A DNA stretch of 64,000 nucleotides from Mongoliimonas terrestris (GTDB lineage: Bacteria; Pseudomonadota; Alphaproteobacteria; Rhizobiales; Pleomorphomonadaceae). The stretch covers positions 310,001 through 374,000 of the forward strand of contig NZ_MSIG01000002.1 in assembly GCF_001927285.1 (NCBI RefSeq), in the 5' to 3' direction. The notes under the pieces were generated by a model. It did not search any database, had not been told where the DNA came from, and saw nothing but the letters and a program-made list of their open reading frames with translations. The position numbers were made by a program, and so were the translations under genes. Positions 8,349 to 17,334 of this stretch are shown piece by piece. Within the stretch, counting starts at the first letter, position 1. Each line of letters starts with the position of its first letter.

Positions 8349-9466
8349 CGGAGCGACCCCTCGACATCGTGGTGCTGGGGCTGTCGCTCTCCTCCTCCTG
8401 GGGCAACGGGCACGCCACCACCTACCGGGCGCTCCTGAAGGGCCTCGACCGGCTCGGCCACCGGGTGCTCTTCCTGGAGCGGGACGTGCCCTGGTACCGG
8501 GAGCACCGCGACCTCCCCGACCCCGCCTTCTGCCGCCTCGCCTTCTATGACGCCGTCGCCGATCTTGCCGCCGTCCACGGCGAGGCGATCCGCCGAGCCG
8601 ACGCGGTGATCGTCGGCTCCTACGTGCCGGACGGCATCGCGGTCATCGACCAGGTGCGCCAGATCGCCGAGGGGCCGGTCGGCTTCTACGACATCGACAC
8701 GCCCGTCACGCTCGCCGCCCTGGAGCGGGGGGAGGACGGCTATATCGCCCGCCGGCAGATCCCGGACCTCGACGTCTACTTCTCCTTCACCGGCGGCCCC
8801 ACCCTCCGCCGCCTTGAGAGCGTCTTCGGCGCCCGCCGCGCGGAAGCCCTCTACTGCTCGGCGGAAGAGACCCAGTACCGGCCGACCGGCGAGCCCATCC
8901 GGTGGGACCTCGGCTACCTCGGCACCTACAGCGCGGACCGCCAGCCGACGCTGGAGCGCCTGCTGATCGAGCCGGCCCGGCGCCTGCCGCATCTGCGCTT
9001 CGTCGTCGCCGGCCCGCAGTATCCGGCCGATATCCGCTGGCCCGCCAACGTGGAGCGGATCGACCATCTCGGCCCCGCCGACCACCCGTCCTTCTACAGC
9101 CGCCAGCGCTGGACCCTCAACGTCACCCGCGCCGACATGATCGCCGCCGGCTGGTCGCCGAGCGTGCGCCTGTTCGAGGCCGGCGCTTGCGGCACGCCCC
9201 TCGTCAGTGACGCCTGGCCCGGCCTCACCGAGCTCCTGCCCGACGGAGAGGCCATCGTCATCGCCCGCTCCACCGACGACGTGGTCGCGCTCCTCGGCAC
9301 CCCGGACGAGGCCCGCCGCCGCCGCATCGCCGAGGCCGGCCGCGCCCGCGTCCTTGCCGGCCACACCGGCACCGCCCGGGCGGAGGCCTTCGCCGCCGTC
9401 CTCTCCGACCTCCGCGGCCCGGCCGCCGCCCCCGCCCCGTCGGCGCGCAGCCGCGCCTTCTGTTGA
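8345..9466 (+). CDS. CgeB-like glycosyltransferase, copy 3 of 3
   Basis: 373 aa, starting at the ATG that overlaps the previous TGA. N-terminal GLSLSSSWGNGHATTYRALL and C-terminal RLFEAGACGTPLVSDAWPG with ELLPDGEAIVIA place it with copies 1 and 2. LGYLGTYSADRQPTLERLL opens the C-terminal half, and the acidic FLERDVPWYREHRDLP segment matches the equivalent FFEPD/ALEPE turn of the paralogues. It is the last glycosyltransferase before the decarboxylase gene, from which it is separated by about 90 bp. Substrate unknown. Confidence 0.8.
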   Translation: MTERPLDIVVLGLSLSSSWGNGHATTYRALLKGLDRLGHRVLFLERDVPWYREHRDLPDPAFCRLAFYDAVADLAAVHGEAIRRADAVIVGSYVPDGIAVIDQVRQIAEGPVGFYDIDTPVTLAALERGEDGYIARRQIPDLDVYFSFTGGPTLRRLESVFGARRAEALYCSAEETQYRPTGEPIRWDLGYLGTYSADRQPTLERLLIEPARRLPHLRFVVAGPQYPADIRWPANVERIDHLGPADHPSFYSRQRWTLNVTRADMIAAGWSPSVRLFEAGACGTPLVSDAWPGLTELLPDGEAIVIARSTDDVVALLGTPDEARRRRIAEAGRARVLAGHTGTARAEAFAAVLSDLRGPAAAPAPSARSRAFC

Positions 9467-9555
9467 AAACCAAGCCGGACAAGAACAACCGACCGCCGCC
9501 CGCGTTCACCAGAACCGCCCGTCAGCCGCGGTGGCCACTGATCAGAGAGGGAACG

Positions 9556-10617
<1,062 letters not shown>

Positions 10618-10620
10618 GCG

Positions 10621-10656
10621 CCTCCCACGGAGAGCAGCGACCACCTCCCACGGAGA
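10621..10656. repeat. 13-bp direct repeat after the cassette
   Basis: CCTCCCACGGAGA occurs at 10621-10633 and again at 10644-10656, immediately after the decarboxylase stop codon. It may be a small duplication. No function is apparent. Confidence 0.5.
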
Positions 10657-10662
10657 ATCCGG

Positions 10663-10697
10663 AAAGCCGCCGAAGCCCTTGGGGCTCAGGCGGCTTT
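10663..10697. terminator. bidirectional hairpin terminator between convergent genes
   Basis: AAAGCCGCC (10663-10671) pairs with GGCGGCTTT (10689-10697), and the loop extends the stem with AGCCC/GGGCT. The AT-rich stem ends give a short U-tract in both directions. It lies between the convergent decarboxylase and AsmA-like genes. Confidence 0.75.
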
Positions 10698-10717
10698 CGC
10701 CGTTTCACCCGCCGCCC

Positions 10718-13700
10718 TCACCCCAGCTCGAAGATCTTCCGGAAAATCCCCGGTGCGATGATGGAGAGCGGGTTCACGGTGAGGTTCGGGTCGTGGATCG
10801 GCCCGTTCAGCCGGAAGGTCACGCCGAAGAGCCCGGCCCGGCCACCCGCGAACAGGGTCTGGCCGAGGATGGGGATGCGGCCGATCAGGCTGTCGAGTTC
10901 GCCCGCCGGCAGGTAGGAGCCGGCGAGCCGCAGCGTGTCGCGCCGGAAGTCCACGTCGCCTTGCAGCGTCAGGCCGGCCGTGTCGGCCCGCACGATGCCG
11001 TCGGCGATGACGAGCCGGCCGGCGCCAAGTTCCAGATCGAGCAGCAGCCGCTCGATCTCCGCCGTCGAAAACCCCGCCGTCGGCCCCTGCGTCGCCGCGG
11101 TGGAGAGCCTTGCGAGCGCCGGCTCCTCCACGATCCGCCAGCGGCTGCCGTCAACCCGCGCGCGCACCACGCCGGCCCGGTCGATGGTACCGGCCACCCG
11201 CGCCCGGCCGCCGAACACGCGCGGATAGAGGTCGAGGAAACGCAGGAGCCGCCCCACCTCGCCGGCCTCGATCTGGATCTGCCGCACCGCCCCCGCCGGC
11301 GTCACCGTCGCCGAGGCGGTGCCGCCGCCCGCCGTCTGGGCGGCGAACGACATCGCCGTCGTCACTCCGCCCTCGATGCGGCTTGCGATGTTGACGCCCG
11401 CCAGCTCCTCTTCGCCGAAGCCCAGCACCGTGCCGACGCCGATGTCGAGTTCGATGGACTTGCCCACCGGCCCGCCGTCGTCCTCCGCCGCCTTCATCTG
11501 GCGGGTGATCAGCCCGCGCGCGTCGAAGCGCGAGCCGGTGATCTTCGCCGCGATGAACTCGCCCTTGCGCGAAAGACTGACGGCCAGCCGGTCGCTCCGC
11601 GCCAGCCGCACCACCGGCAGGTCGCCGGAGACGAGGCCGCCCGCCTTGTCCAGCACCAGCGCGCCCTCGATGCGCGCGTCGCCCATCTCGATCGCGATGT
11701 CGTCGATCCGCGTCCGGCCCTCGGTCTCGCGAATGATGAAGCGCGCGGTGCCCGGCACGCCCTTGGCCTTGCGAAAGCCGACCGGCGCGAAGCTGATGTC
11801 GGCGCGGGCGAGGTCCACCGTGGCGCGCTTGACCGTGGTGCCGTCGGCCAGCGCCTCGTCCATCAGGGACACGGTCACCGGCCCGCGCACCGCCCGGCCG
11901 AGGTCGATGCCGAGCGTCCGCCGCTCCTTGTCGCCGAGCACCAGCTTCACCGCCGACGAGCCGCCTCCGCCGCCGGCGAGCGGCCGCACGATGTCCACCT
12001 CCGCCGCCACTCCATCCACCTTGGCGGTGCCGGAGACCGTCGCCGCGCCCTCCGCGATGGCGATGGTGATGGCGCCGTCGCTGATCGCCCGGCCCTCGAT
12101 CGGCACCTTGGAGGCGAGCCCTTCGAGCACGATCTCGCCGCCGTAGGTCACGAGGTCCGCCGGCACGTCCTTCACCAGCGGCAGGTCCACCCGGATGCGC
12201 GCCCGCGCCTGGCCGGAGACGTCCCCCGGCCCCGCCGGCAGGTCCACCCCGTCGGAGAGCGGCAGCACCTCCCAGAGCGCCACCGCCGCCGCCGCGTCGC
12301 CCGCAAGGTCGATGGATATCTCCCCGTCCGGCGGGTCCTTGGCGACCGTCGGGATGGCGAAGGTCGCGCCCGCGATGGCGAGCGTGCGGCCGTCGCCGAT
12401 GTCGACGACGCCGCGCTCCATCGCCACCTCGAACCGGTCGTCCACCAGCCGCCCGGTGCCGAACGCCTGGCGGATCACCGGCCCGCCGTCGTCGAGCGGG
12501 CGGAACGCCAGGTCCTCGAACCGGAACGACACCGCCGCCGAGGCCGCGTCGCCGGTCGCATGGTCGATGCTGTCGTCGGAGACCGCCAGATCCACGGTCG
12601 CGTCCCGGATGGTGCCGGCGATCACGTGCTCGTGCACCCAGTTGCGCGCCTCGTGCACCACCACCGGCGGCCAGATGGTCTTCAGCGTGTCCACCGACAT
12701 GGACGGGAACACGCCCGAGAGCGCGCCGAAGAGATGCCCGTCGCTCTCCGTCAGCCGCATGGCGGCGGCGAACGTGGTGCCCTCGCCCTCGGCCCGGAAG
12801 GTGTCCACCACGAAGGTGCGGTCGGCCGGATCGTAGCTGCCCTCCAGGAGCCCCAGCGCCCGGTCGCGCGTGGTCTCCCGGTCCTTGGCCACCACGTTGA
12901 AGCGGAACGGCCAGGCCGTCGCGTCCGGCGGCGGCATGCCCACCACGCCGCTGATCACCGCGTGGGCGCTCGGCAGCACGATCGGCGAGGGATCCACCAC
13001 CACCGACCGGTCCTCCGGCCGCCAGCGCACCGCAAGCCGGCTGCGGTCGAGCACCAGCGCCCCGGTCGCCTCGCCGGCCCGGATCGGCCCGACGGTGAGT
13101 TCGCCCTCTCCTTCCACGATCCGCCCGGTCGCCGAGAAGCCGATCCGCCCCTTGAAGGCCGCCGGACCGGTCGGCCCGCCCGCCGCCGCCACGTCCCCAG
13201 GCTCCACTTCACCGCCCCCCGGCAGGGCCGTGGCCGCCAGCGCGGCCGGATCCGCCGCCGCGGCTGCTGCCGCCGGCGCGACCGGAGCCGCCGCCATGGC
13301 GCCGAGATCGCGGAGGTCGAAGCCCTCCGTCTCCAGGTGCACCAGGCGCACGGTGTCGCCCTCCCCCGGCCCCACCGTCGCCGAAACCGTCCACGGCCCG
13401 TTGACGCCCGCCCCGGCGAGGCGCGCGGTCAGCCGGTCGTCCGCCAGCCGCTCCGCCGTCACCGCCGCCTCGTCGAGCACCGTCGCCCGTCGGCCGTCGT
13501 CGGTGCGCCGGCGCAGCGTCAGCGCACCCACGTCGAGCGAGGACAGCCGGGCCGCCCGCAACCCCTCGTCCAGGGACGCGACCAGATCCGGCAGCGTCGG
13601 CATCGGACCGCCGGCCGCCGCCGTCTCGATGAACACATGGTCGGAAGTCACGTGGGTGATGTGCCGTTCCAGCCCGAGGAGCGTGCCCCAGGAGGTGAGG

Positions 13701-14050
13701 AATTCCAGCGTGTCGAGCGATCCGTTCGCGTCGGGCCGGTCGATCACCACGTCGCGCAGGTGCACCACCGGGCGGAAGTCCTCGCCGAGCCCGAGCCCGA
13801 CCACGCCCACCGACACGCGCACGTCGTCGCCGGCGGCGGCCGCCATGGCGGCGGCGATCCGGTCGGTGCCGATCTCGGTGAAGAGCGGACCGGAGAGGAG
13901 CCGGCCGACCAGCGCCGTCGCGCCGACCACCAAAAGGAGCGCGGCGACGAGCACGATCCGCCAGCGTTTCCGACGCGGCAGGAGGGTCCGGCGGTCGGTG
14001 CGGGCGGCGGGCATCGGTCCCGTGTCACGTGGCGTCGCTTCGTCCGTCAC
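10718..14050 (-). CDS. large AsmA-like / DUF3971 (YhdP-type) membrane-anchored protein
   Basis: About 1110 aa. One N-terminal membrane anchor (about residues 31-50, IVLVAALLLVVGATALVG) is followed by a very long beta-rich region without further spans. The C-terminus, LFGVTFRLNGPIHDPNLTVN then PLSIIAPGIFRKIF, is characteristic of AsmA-like C-terminal domains of DUF3971/YhdP proteins. Such proteins are thought to bridge the inner and outer membranes and move phospholipids. I chose the GTG at 14050 because AGAGGTGAG sits just upstream; an ATG at 14014 is the alternative. Residues around 360-400 form an Ala/Gly/Pro-rich linker. It is divergent from bcp. Confidence 0.85.
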   Translation of the reverse strand: MTDEATPRDTGPMPAARTDRRTLLPRRKRWRIVLVAALLLVVGATALVGRLLSGPLFTEIGTDRIAAAMAAAAGDDVRVSVGVVGLGLGEDFRPVVHLRDVVIDRPDANGSLDTLEFLTSWGTLLGLERHITHVTSDHVFIETAAAGGPMPTLPDLVASLDEGLRAARLSSLDVGALTLRRRTDDGRRATVLDEAAVTAERLADDRLTARLAGAGVNGPWTVSATVGPGEGDTVRLVHLETEGFDLRDLGAMAAAPVAPAAAAAAADPAALAATALPGGGEVEPGDVAAAGGPTGPAAFKGRIGFSATGRIVEGEGELTVGPIRAGEATGALVLDRSRLAVRWRPEDRSVVVDPSPIVLPSAHAVISGVVGMPPPDATAWPFRFNVVAKDRETTRDRALGLLEGSYDPADRTFVVDTFRAEGEGTTFAAAMRLTESDGHLFGALSGVFPSMSVDTLKTIWPPVVVHEARNWVHEHVIAGTIRDATVDLAVSDDSIDHATGDAASAAVSFRFEDLAFRPLDDGGPVIRQAFGTGRLVDDRFEVAMERGVVDIGDGRTLAIAGATFAIPTVAKDPPDGEISIDLAGDAAAAVALWEVLPLSDGVDLPAGPGDVSGQARARIRVDLPLVKDVPADLVTYGGEIVLEGLASKVPIEGRAISDGAITIAIAEGAATVSGTAKVDGVAAEVDIVRPLAGGGGGSSAVKLVLGDKERRTLGIDLGRAVRGPVTVSLMDEALADGTTVKRATVDLARADISFAPVGFRKAKGVPGTARFIIRETEGRTRIDDIAIEMGDARIEGALVLDKAGGLVSGDLPVVRLARSDRLAVSLSRKGEFIAAKITGSRFDARGLITRQMKAAEDDGGPVGKSIELDIGVGTVLGFGEEELAGVNIASRIEGGVTTAMSFAAQTAGGGTASATVTPAGAVRQIQIEAGEVGRLLRFLDLYPRVFGGRARVAGTIDRAGVVRARVDGSRWRIVEEPALARLSTAATQGPTAGFSTAEIERLLLDLELGAGRLVIADGIVRADTAGLTLQGDVDFRRDTLRLAGSYLPAGELDSLIGRIPILGQTLFAGGRAGLFGVTFRLNGPIHDPNLTVNPLSIIAPGIFRKIFELG

Positions 14051-14324
14051 CCTCACCTCTGAATGCCGCTGTCCGCGTTTCCGGCGACCACCGTCTCCCC
14101 GCCGCGCCGCTTCGGTCCCAGGCGAACGCCGCCGCGCGGCCGCTCGATCCCGTCGGTCCCCTTGCCGCCGGTCCGACCGTCGGCCCCCGCGGCCGTTGCG
14201 CCCGTCCGACCGGATCCAGCCGGAACCTTGTTGCGTAAACCGCCCGCCCGATGCCAGATGCGCATCCAGCCAGAACCCCGACGATCTTCCGTCTCGAATC
14301 ACCCATCCATGCGCGAGGACCGCG

Positions 14325-14798
14325 ATGACCGTGACGCTTTCCGAAGGCAGCCCCGCACCGGACTTCTCCCTGCCCGTCGACGGCGGCGGGACGATCACCC
14401 TCTCGGCCCTGAAAGGCAAGCCGGCGGTGGTCTATTTCTATCCGAAAGACGATACGTCGGGCTGCACCAAGGAGGCGATCGGTTTTTCGTGCCTCATGCC
14501 CGACTTCGAGAAGGCCGGCGTCACGGTGATCGGCATCTCGCCGGATTCGGTGAAGAGCCACGAGAAGTTCCGCGCCAAGCACGACCTCGCCATCACGCTC
14601 GCCGCCGACGAGGAGCGCGCCGCCATCGAGGCGTTCGGCGTCTGGGTGGAGAAGTCCATGTACGGCAAGGCCTACATGGGCGTCGACCGCTCCACCTTCC
14701 TGATCGCCCCCGACGGCACCATCGCCAAGGTCTGGCGCAAGGTGAAGGTGCCCGGCCACGCCGAAGAGGTCCTGAAGGCCGCCCAAGCGCTCGCCTGA
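14325..14798 (+). CDS. bcp: thioredoxin-dependent peroxiredoxin, Bcp/PrxQ family, lacking the usual resolving cysteine
   Basis: 157 aa, the normal length for Bcp. The peroxidatic motif P-x3-T-x2-C is present as PKDDTSGC, with Cys47 catalytic. In most Bcp proteins a second Cys lies five residues on; here that position is Ile52 (CTKEAIGF), and the next Cys is Cys56 in FSCLMPDF. The conserved Pro before Gly is also Ser (DTSGC). GISPDSVKSHEKF and RSTFLIAPDGTI are typical thioredoxin-fold parts. It reduces hydroperoxides in the cytoplasm. The resolving mechanism is either 1-Cys or uses Cys56 (inference). Confidence 0.9.
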   Translation: MTVTLSEGSPAPDFSLPVDGGGTITLSALKGKPAVVYFYPKDDTSGCTKEAIGFSCLMPDFEKAGVTVIGISPDSVKSHEKFRAKHDLAITLAADEERAAIEAFGVWVEKSMYGKAYMGVDRSTFLIAPDGTIAKVWRKVKVPGHAEEVLKAAQALA

Positions 14799-14844
14799 CC
14801 GCGCTCGCCTGCCCCCGCTCGCCTGAGCCGCCCTGGCCTGACCA
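14789..14844. repeat. 14-bp tandem repeat spanning the bcp stop codon
   Basis: GCTCGCCTG recurs at 14789, 14803 and 14817, exactly 14 bp apart, with a degenerate fourth unit from 14831. The first unit contains the bcp TGA. It may be a slippage-generated array. Confidence 0.6.
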
Positions 14845-14925
14845 GCCCCGCCCCAGCGCCCACGCCCGCAGGCGAAAATCCCGAGCGCGGCTCACCCTCC
14901 GCGCTCACCCCACCATGAGACCGCC

Positions 14926-15807
14926 ATGACCGATCGCTCCCTGGTGCCGCTCCTCTCCGAGACCGAAGGCGCCGATCTCGACGCCGCCGCCCTCGGCGAC
15001 ACCCTCTACGAGCGGTCGCGATCCATCGTGGCGACGCCCGACCTCGCCCTCAAGGTCTCGATCGCCTACCGCACCGCGCGCGATTGGTTCGGCCGCCGCC
15101 TCGCCCGCGGCTCGGCCCGCGTCGCCGGCCCGATGCCGTCCCGCCCCGGCCGGCCGGACCGGCCCCTGCTCGTCGCCCCCCGCGACATGCCGCGCCGGTC
15201 GCGCGGCGGCGCCGGGTCCGGCAAGGTCGCTCTCGTGCACAGCCTCGCCCACATCGAGCTCAACGCGGTCGACCTCACCTGGGACCTCATCGGCCGCTTC
15301 ATCGACGAGCCGATGCCCCGCTCCTTCTTCGACGACTGGGTCCAGGTCGGCCTGGAAGAGGCCAAGCACTTCGCCCTCCTCGACCGCCGCCTGAAGGAAC
15401 TCGACGCCGCCTACGGCGACCTCCCCGCTCACGACGGCCTCTGGCAGGCGGCCGAGGCCACCGGCCACGACCTCACCGCCCGCCTCGCCGTCATCCCGCT
15501 GGTGCTGGAGGCGCGTGGCCTCGACGTGACGCCCACCATGGGCGAAAAGGTGCGCCAGACCGGCGACCACGCCACCGCCGCCATCCTGGACGTGATCTAC
15601 CGCGACGAGCGCCGCCACGTGGCCTTCGGCGCCAAGTGGTTCCGCTTCCTCTGCGACCGCCAGCGCCGCGCCCCCGAGCCCGCCTTCCACGACCTCGTGC
15701 GCGCCTGCTTCCGCGGCGCCCTGAAGCCCCCCTTCAACGACCGCGCCCGCTCCGAAGCCGGCCTCACCCCCGGCTTCTACAAGCCCCTCGCAAGTCTTAT
15801 CGGATGA
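14926..15807 (+). CDS. DUF455 ferritin-like protein
   Basis: 293 aa with a ferritin-like arrangement of carboxylate and His residues: HIELNAVD (E111), EEAKHF (E144/E145, H148), VLEARGLD (E195) and YRDERRHVAFG (E228, H231). This fits a four-helix bundle that could hold a di-metal site. The family (DUF455) is common in alphaproteobacteria and has no assigned reaction that I know. The start at 14926 follows a short GC-rich gap after bcp; both could be co-expressed. The C-terminus LTPGFYKPLA is conserved in the family. A hydroxylase or iron-binding role is possible but not shown. Confidence 0.85.
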   Translation: MTDRSLVPLLSETEGADLDAAALGDTLYERSRSIVATPDLALKVSIAYRTARDWFGRRLARGSARVAGPMPSRPGRPDRPLLVAPRDMPRRSRGGAGSGKVALVHSLAHIELNAVDLTWDLIGRFIDEPMPRSFFDDWVQVGLEEAKHFALLDRRLKELDAAYGDLPAHDGLWQAAEATGHDLTARLAVIPLVLEARGLDVTPTMGEKVRQTGDHATAAILDVIYRDERRHVAFGAKWFRFLCDRQRRAPEPAFHDLVRACFRGALKPPFNDRARSEAGLTPGFYKPLASLIG

Positions 15808-15920
15808 TGACCGGCTCTCAGGTCACGGCGATACGGGCGCATAAACCTTCATTAACCCTAAGGCTTTCTAATCACTCCGATGCCCCATGCCCGGGACACG
15901 CCTGTCGGAGACGCATACCC

Positions 15921-17201
15921 ATGGCGAAACAGCGCGCCCATGATCGCTATCGCGCCCAGCCCGCTGTCCGGCGCATCGTCGTCGTCAAGGGCGACGACGC
16001 GCACTCCTATACGATCCGACCGTGGCTCGCGGCGCTCTTCTCCGGGTTCGGCATTCTCATCGCTCTCGGCTTCATCGGCTCCACCGCCTATCTGGCGTTT
16101 CGCGACAACCTGATCAGCGCGTCCGTGTCCCGCAACGCCGACCTGCAGCAGGCCTACGAGGACCGGATCGCCAGCCTGCGGTCCGAGATCGACAAGATCG
16201 CCAGCCGCCAGCTCCTGGAGCAGGTGGCCTATGACGACAAGGTGGAGCGCCTCCTGTCGGCCCAGCGCGCGCTCGACGACCGCCAGCGTGCCGTCTCCGG
16301 TCTGATCGAGCAGGCGCGCTCGTCCGGCCTCCTCGCCGGCGCCGACGCCAAGGGCGACCAGCGCGCCGACCTCGGTGCGCCCGCCGACGGTGCCGCCGCC
16401 TATGCGCCGGATCCGGCGGAGGCCATAGACCGCAGCTTCGCCGCCCTCACCGGCACGCCGGACGGCGACGGCGGGGAGCGTGACACCCGGCCCGACCTGA
16501 AGCGCATGGCCGAGGACCTCGCCCGCATGAACGCCGAGCAGACCTCCGCCGTGGTGGCCATCCGCACCGCCGCTCTCGCCCGGGCCGACAAGGTGGAGCG
16601 CATCGTCAAGAAGCTCGGCGTCACCCTGAAGCCGCCCGCCGATGCGCCGCGCGCGGCGTCCGACGCGGATGCCGTCGGCGGCCCCTATATCCCGATCAAC
16701 GGCCCGGAAGCCCTCGCCGCCGCCATGGAGGACGCCGCCGCCGCCTTCGGCCGCCTGCAGCACCTCAAGTCGGCGGTGGACCTCCTGCCGGTGGTGGAGC
16801 CCCTCGCCGGCGCGGCCGTCACGTCGAACTTCGGCTCGCGGTCCGATCCCTTCCTCGGCTCGTCGGCCTTCCACGCCGGCATCGACTTCCGCGCCCCAAC
16901 CGGCCGCCCGGTGACGGCCACCGCCGCCGGCCGGGTGATCAACGCCGGCCGCAACGGCGGCTACGGCAATCTCATCGAGATCGACCACGGCAAGGGCCTC
17001 ACCACCCGCTACGCCCACCTCTCCCGCATCGACGTGAAGGTCGGCGAGAGGGTCGCGCGCGGGCAGGTGGTCGGCCGGGTCGGCTCCACCGGCCGGTCCA
17101 CCGGTCCGCATCTCCACTACGAGACCCGCGTCGACGGCACCGCCGTGAACCCTCTCGCCTACCTGAAGGCCGGGCGGGAAATCCGGTCACTGCTCAACTG
17201 A
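15921..17201 (+). CDS. M23 (LytM) family peptidase with N-terminal membrane anchor and coiled coil
   Basis: 426 aa. A single membrane span at about 36-60 is followed by a coiled-coil region (about 75-135), a variable linker, and a C-terminal LytM domain (about 295-415). The zinc ligands are present: HAGIDF (H318, D322) and HLHYE (H399), with accessory YAHLS (H366) and H397. It is therefore probably an active cell-wall endopeptidase or amidase activator facing the periplasm, like DipM/LmdC-type proteins. The start is the ATG at 15921. The short upstream gap contains TTCATTAACCCTAAGG, an unusually AT-rich patch that may carry its promoter. Confidence 0.9.
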   Translation: MAKQRAHDRYRAQPAVRRIVVVKGDDAHSYTIRPWLAALFSGFGILIALGFIGSTAYLAFRDNLISASVSRNADLQQAYEDRIASLRSEIDKIASRQLLEQVAYDDKVERLLSAQRALDDRQRAVSGLIEQARSSGLLAGADAKGDQRADLGAPADGAAAYAPDPAEAIDRSFAALTGTPDGDGGERDTRPDLKRMAEDLARMNAEQTSAVVAIRTAALARADKVERIVKKLGVTLKPPADAPRAASDADAVGGPYIPINGPEALAAAMEDAAAAFGRLQHLKSAVDLLPVVEPLAGAAVTSNFGSRSDPFLGSSAFHAGIDFRAPTGRPVTATAAGRVINAGRNGGYGNLIEIDHGKGLTTRYAHLSRIDVKVGERVARGQVVGRVGSTGRSTGPHLHYETRVDGTAVNPLAYLKAGREIRSLLN

Positions 17202-17334
17202 AGGTAAGACTGGCACACAATCTCCGATTGTTTCCACATCTAATTATTCTCTTCACGTATCTTCTCTATCGTCATTTTTAACATTTCATGCCTAGAAGGG
17301 AGTCGTCGCGTTCCCACTCGGGGGTCTGCCCAGC

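Noticed and set aside
17202..17334. AT-rich gap before the EAL gene tested for a sigma-54 promoter (TGGCAC present)
   Set aside because: The required TTGC-type element at the right spacing is missing.
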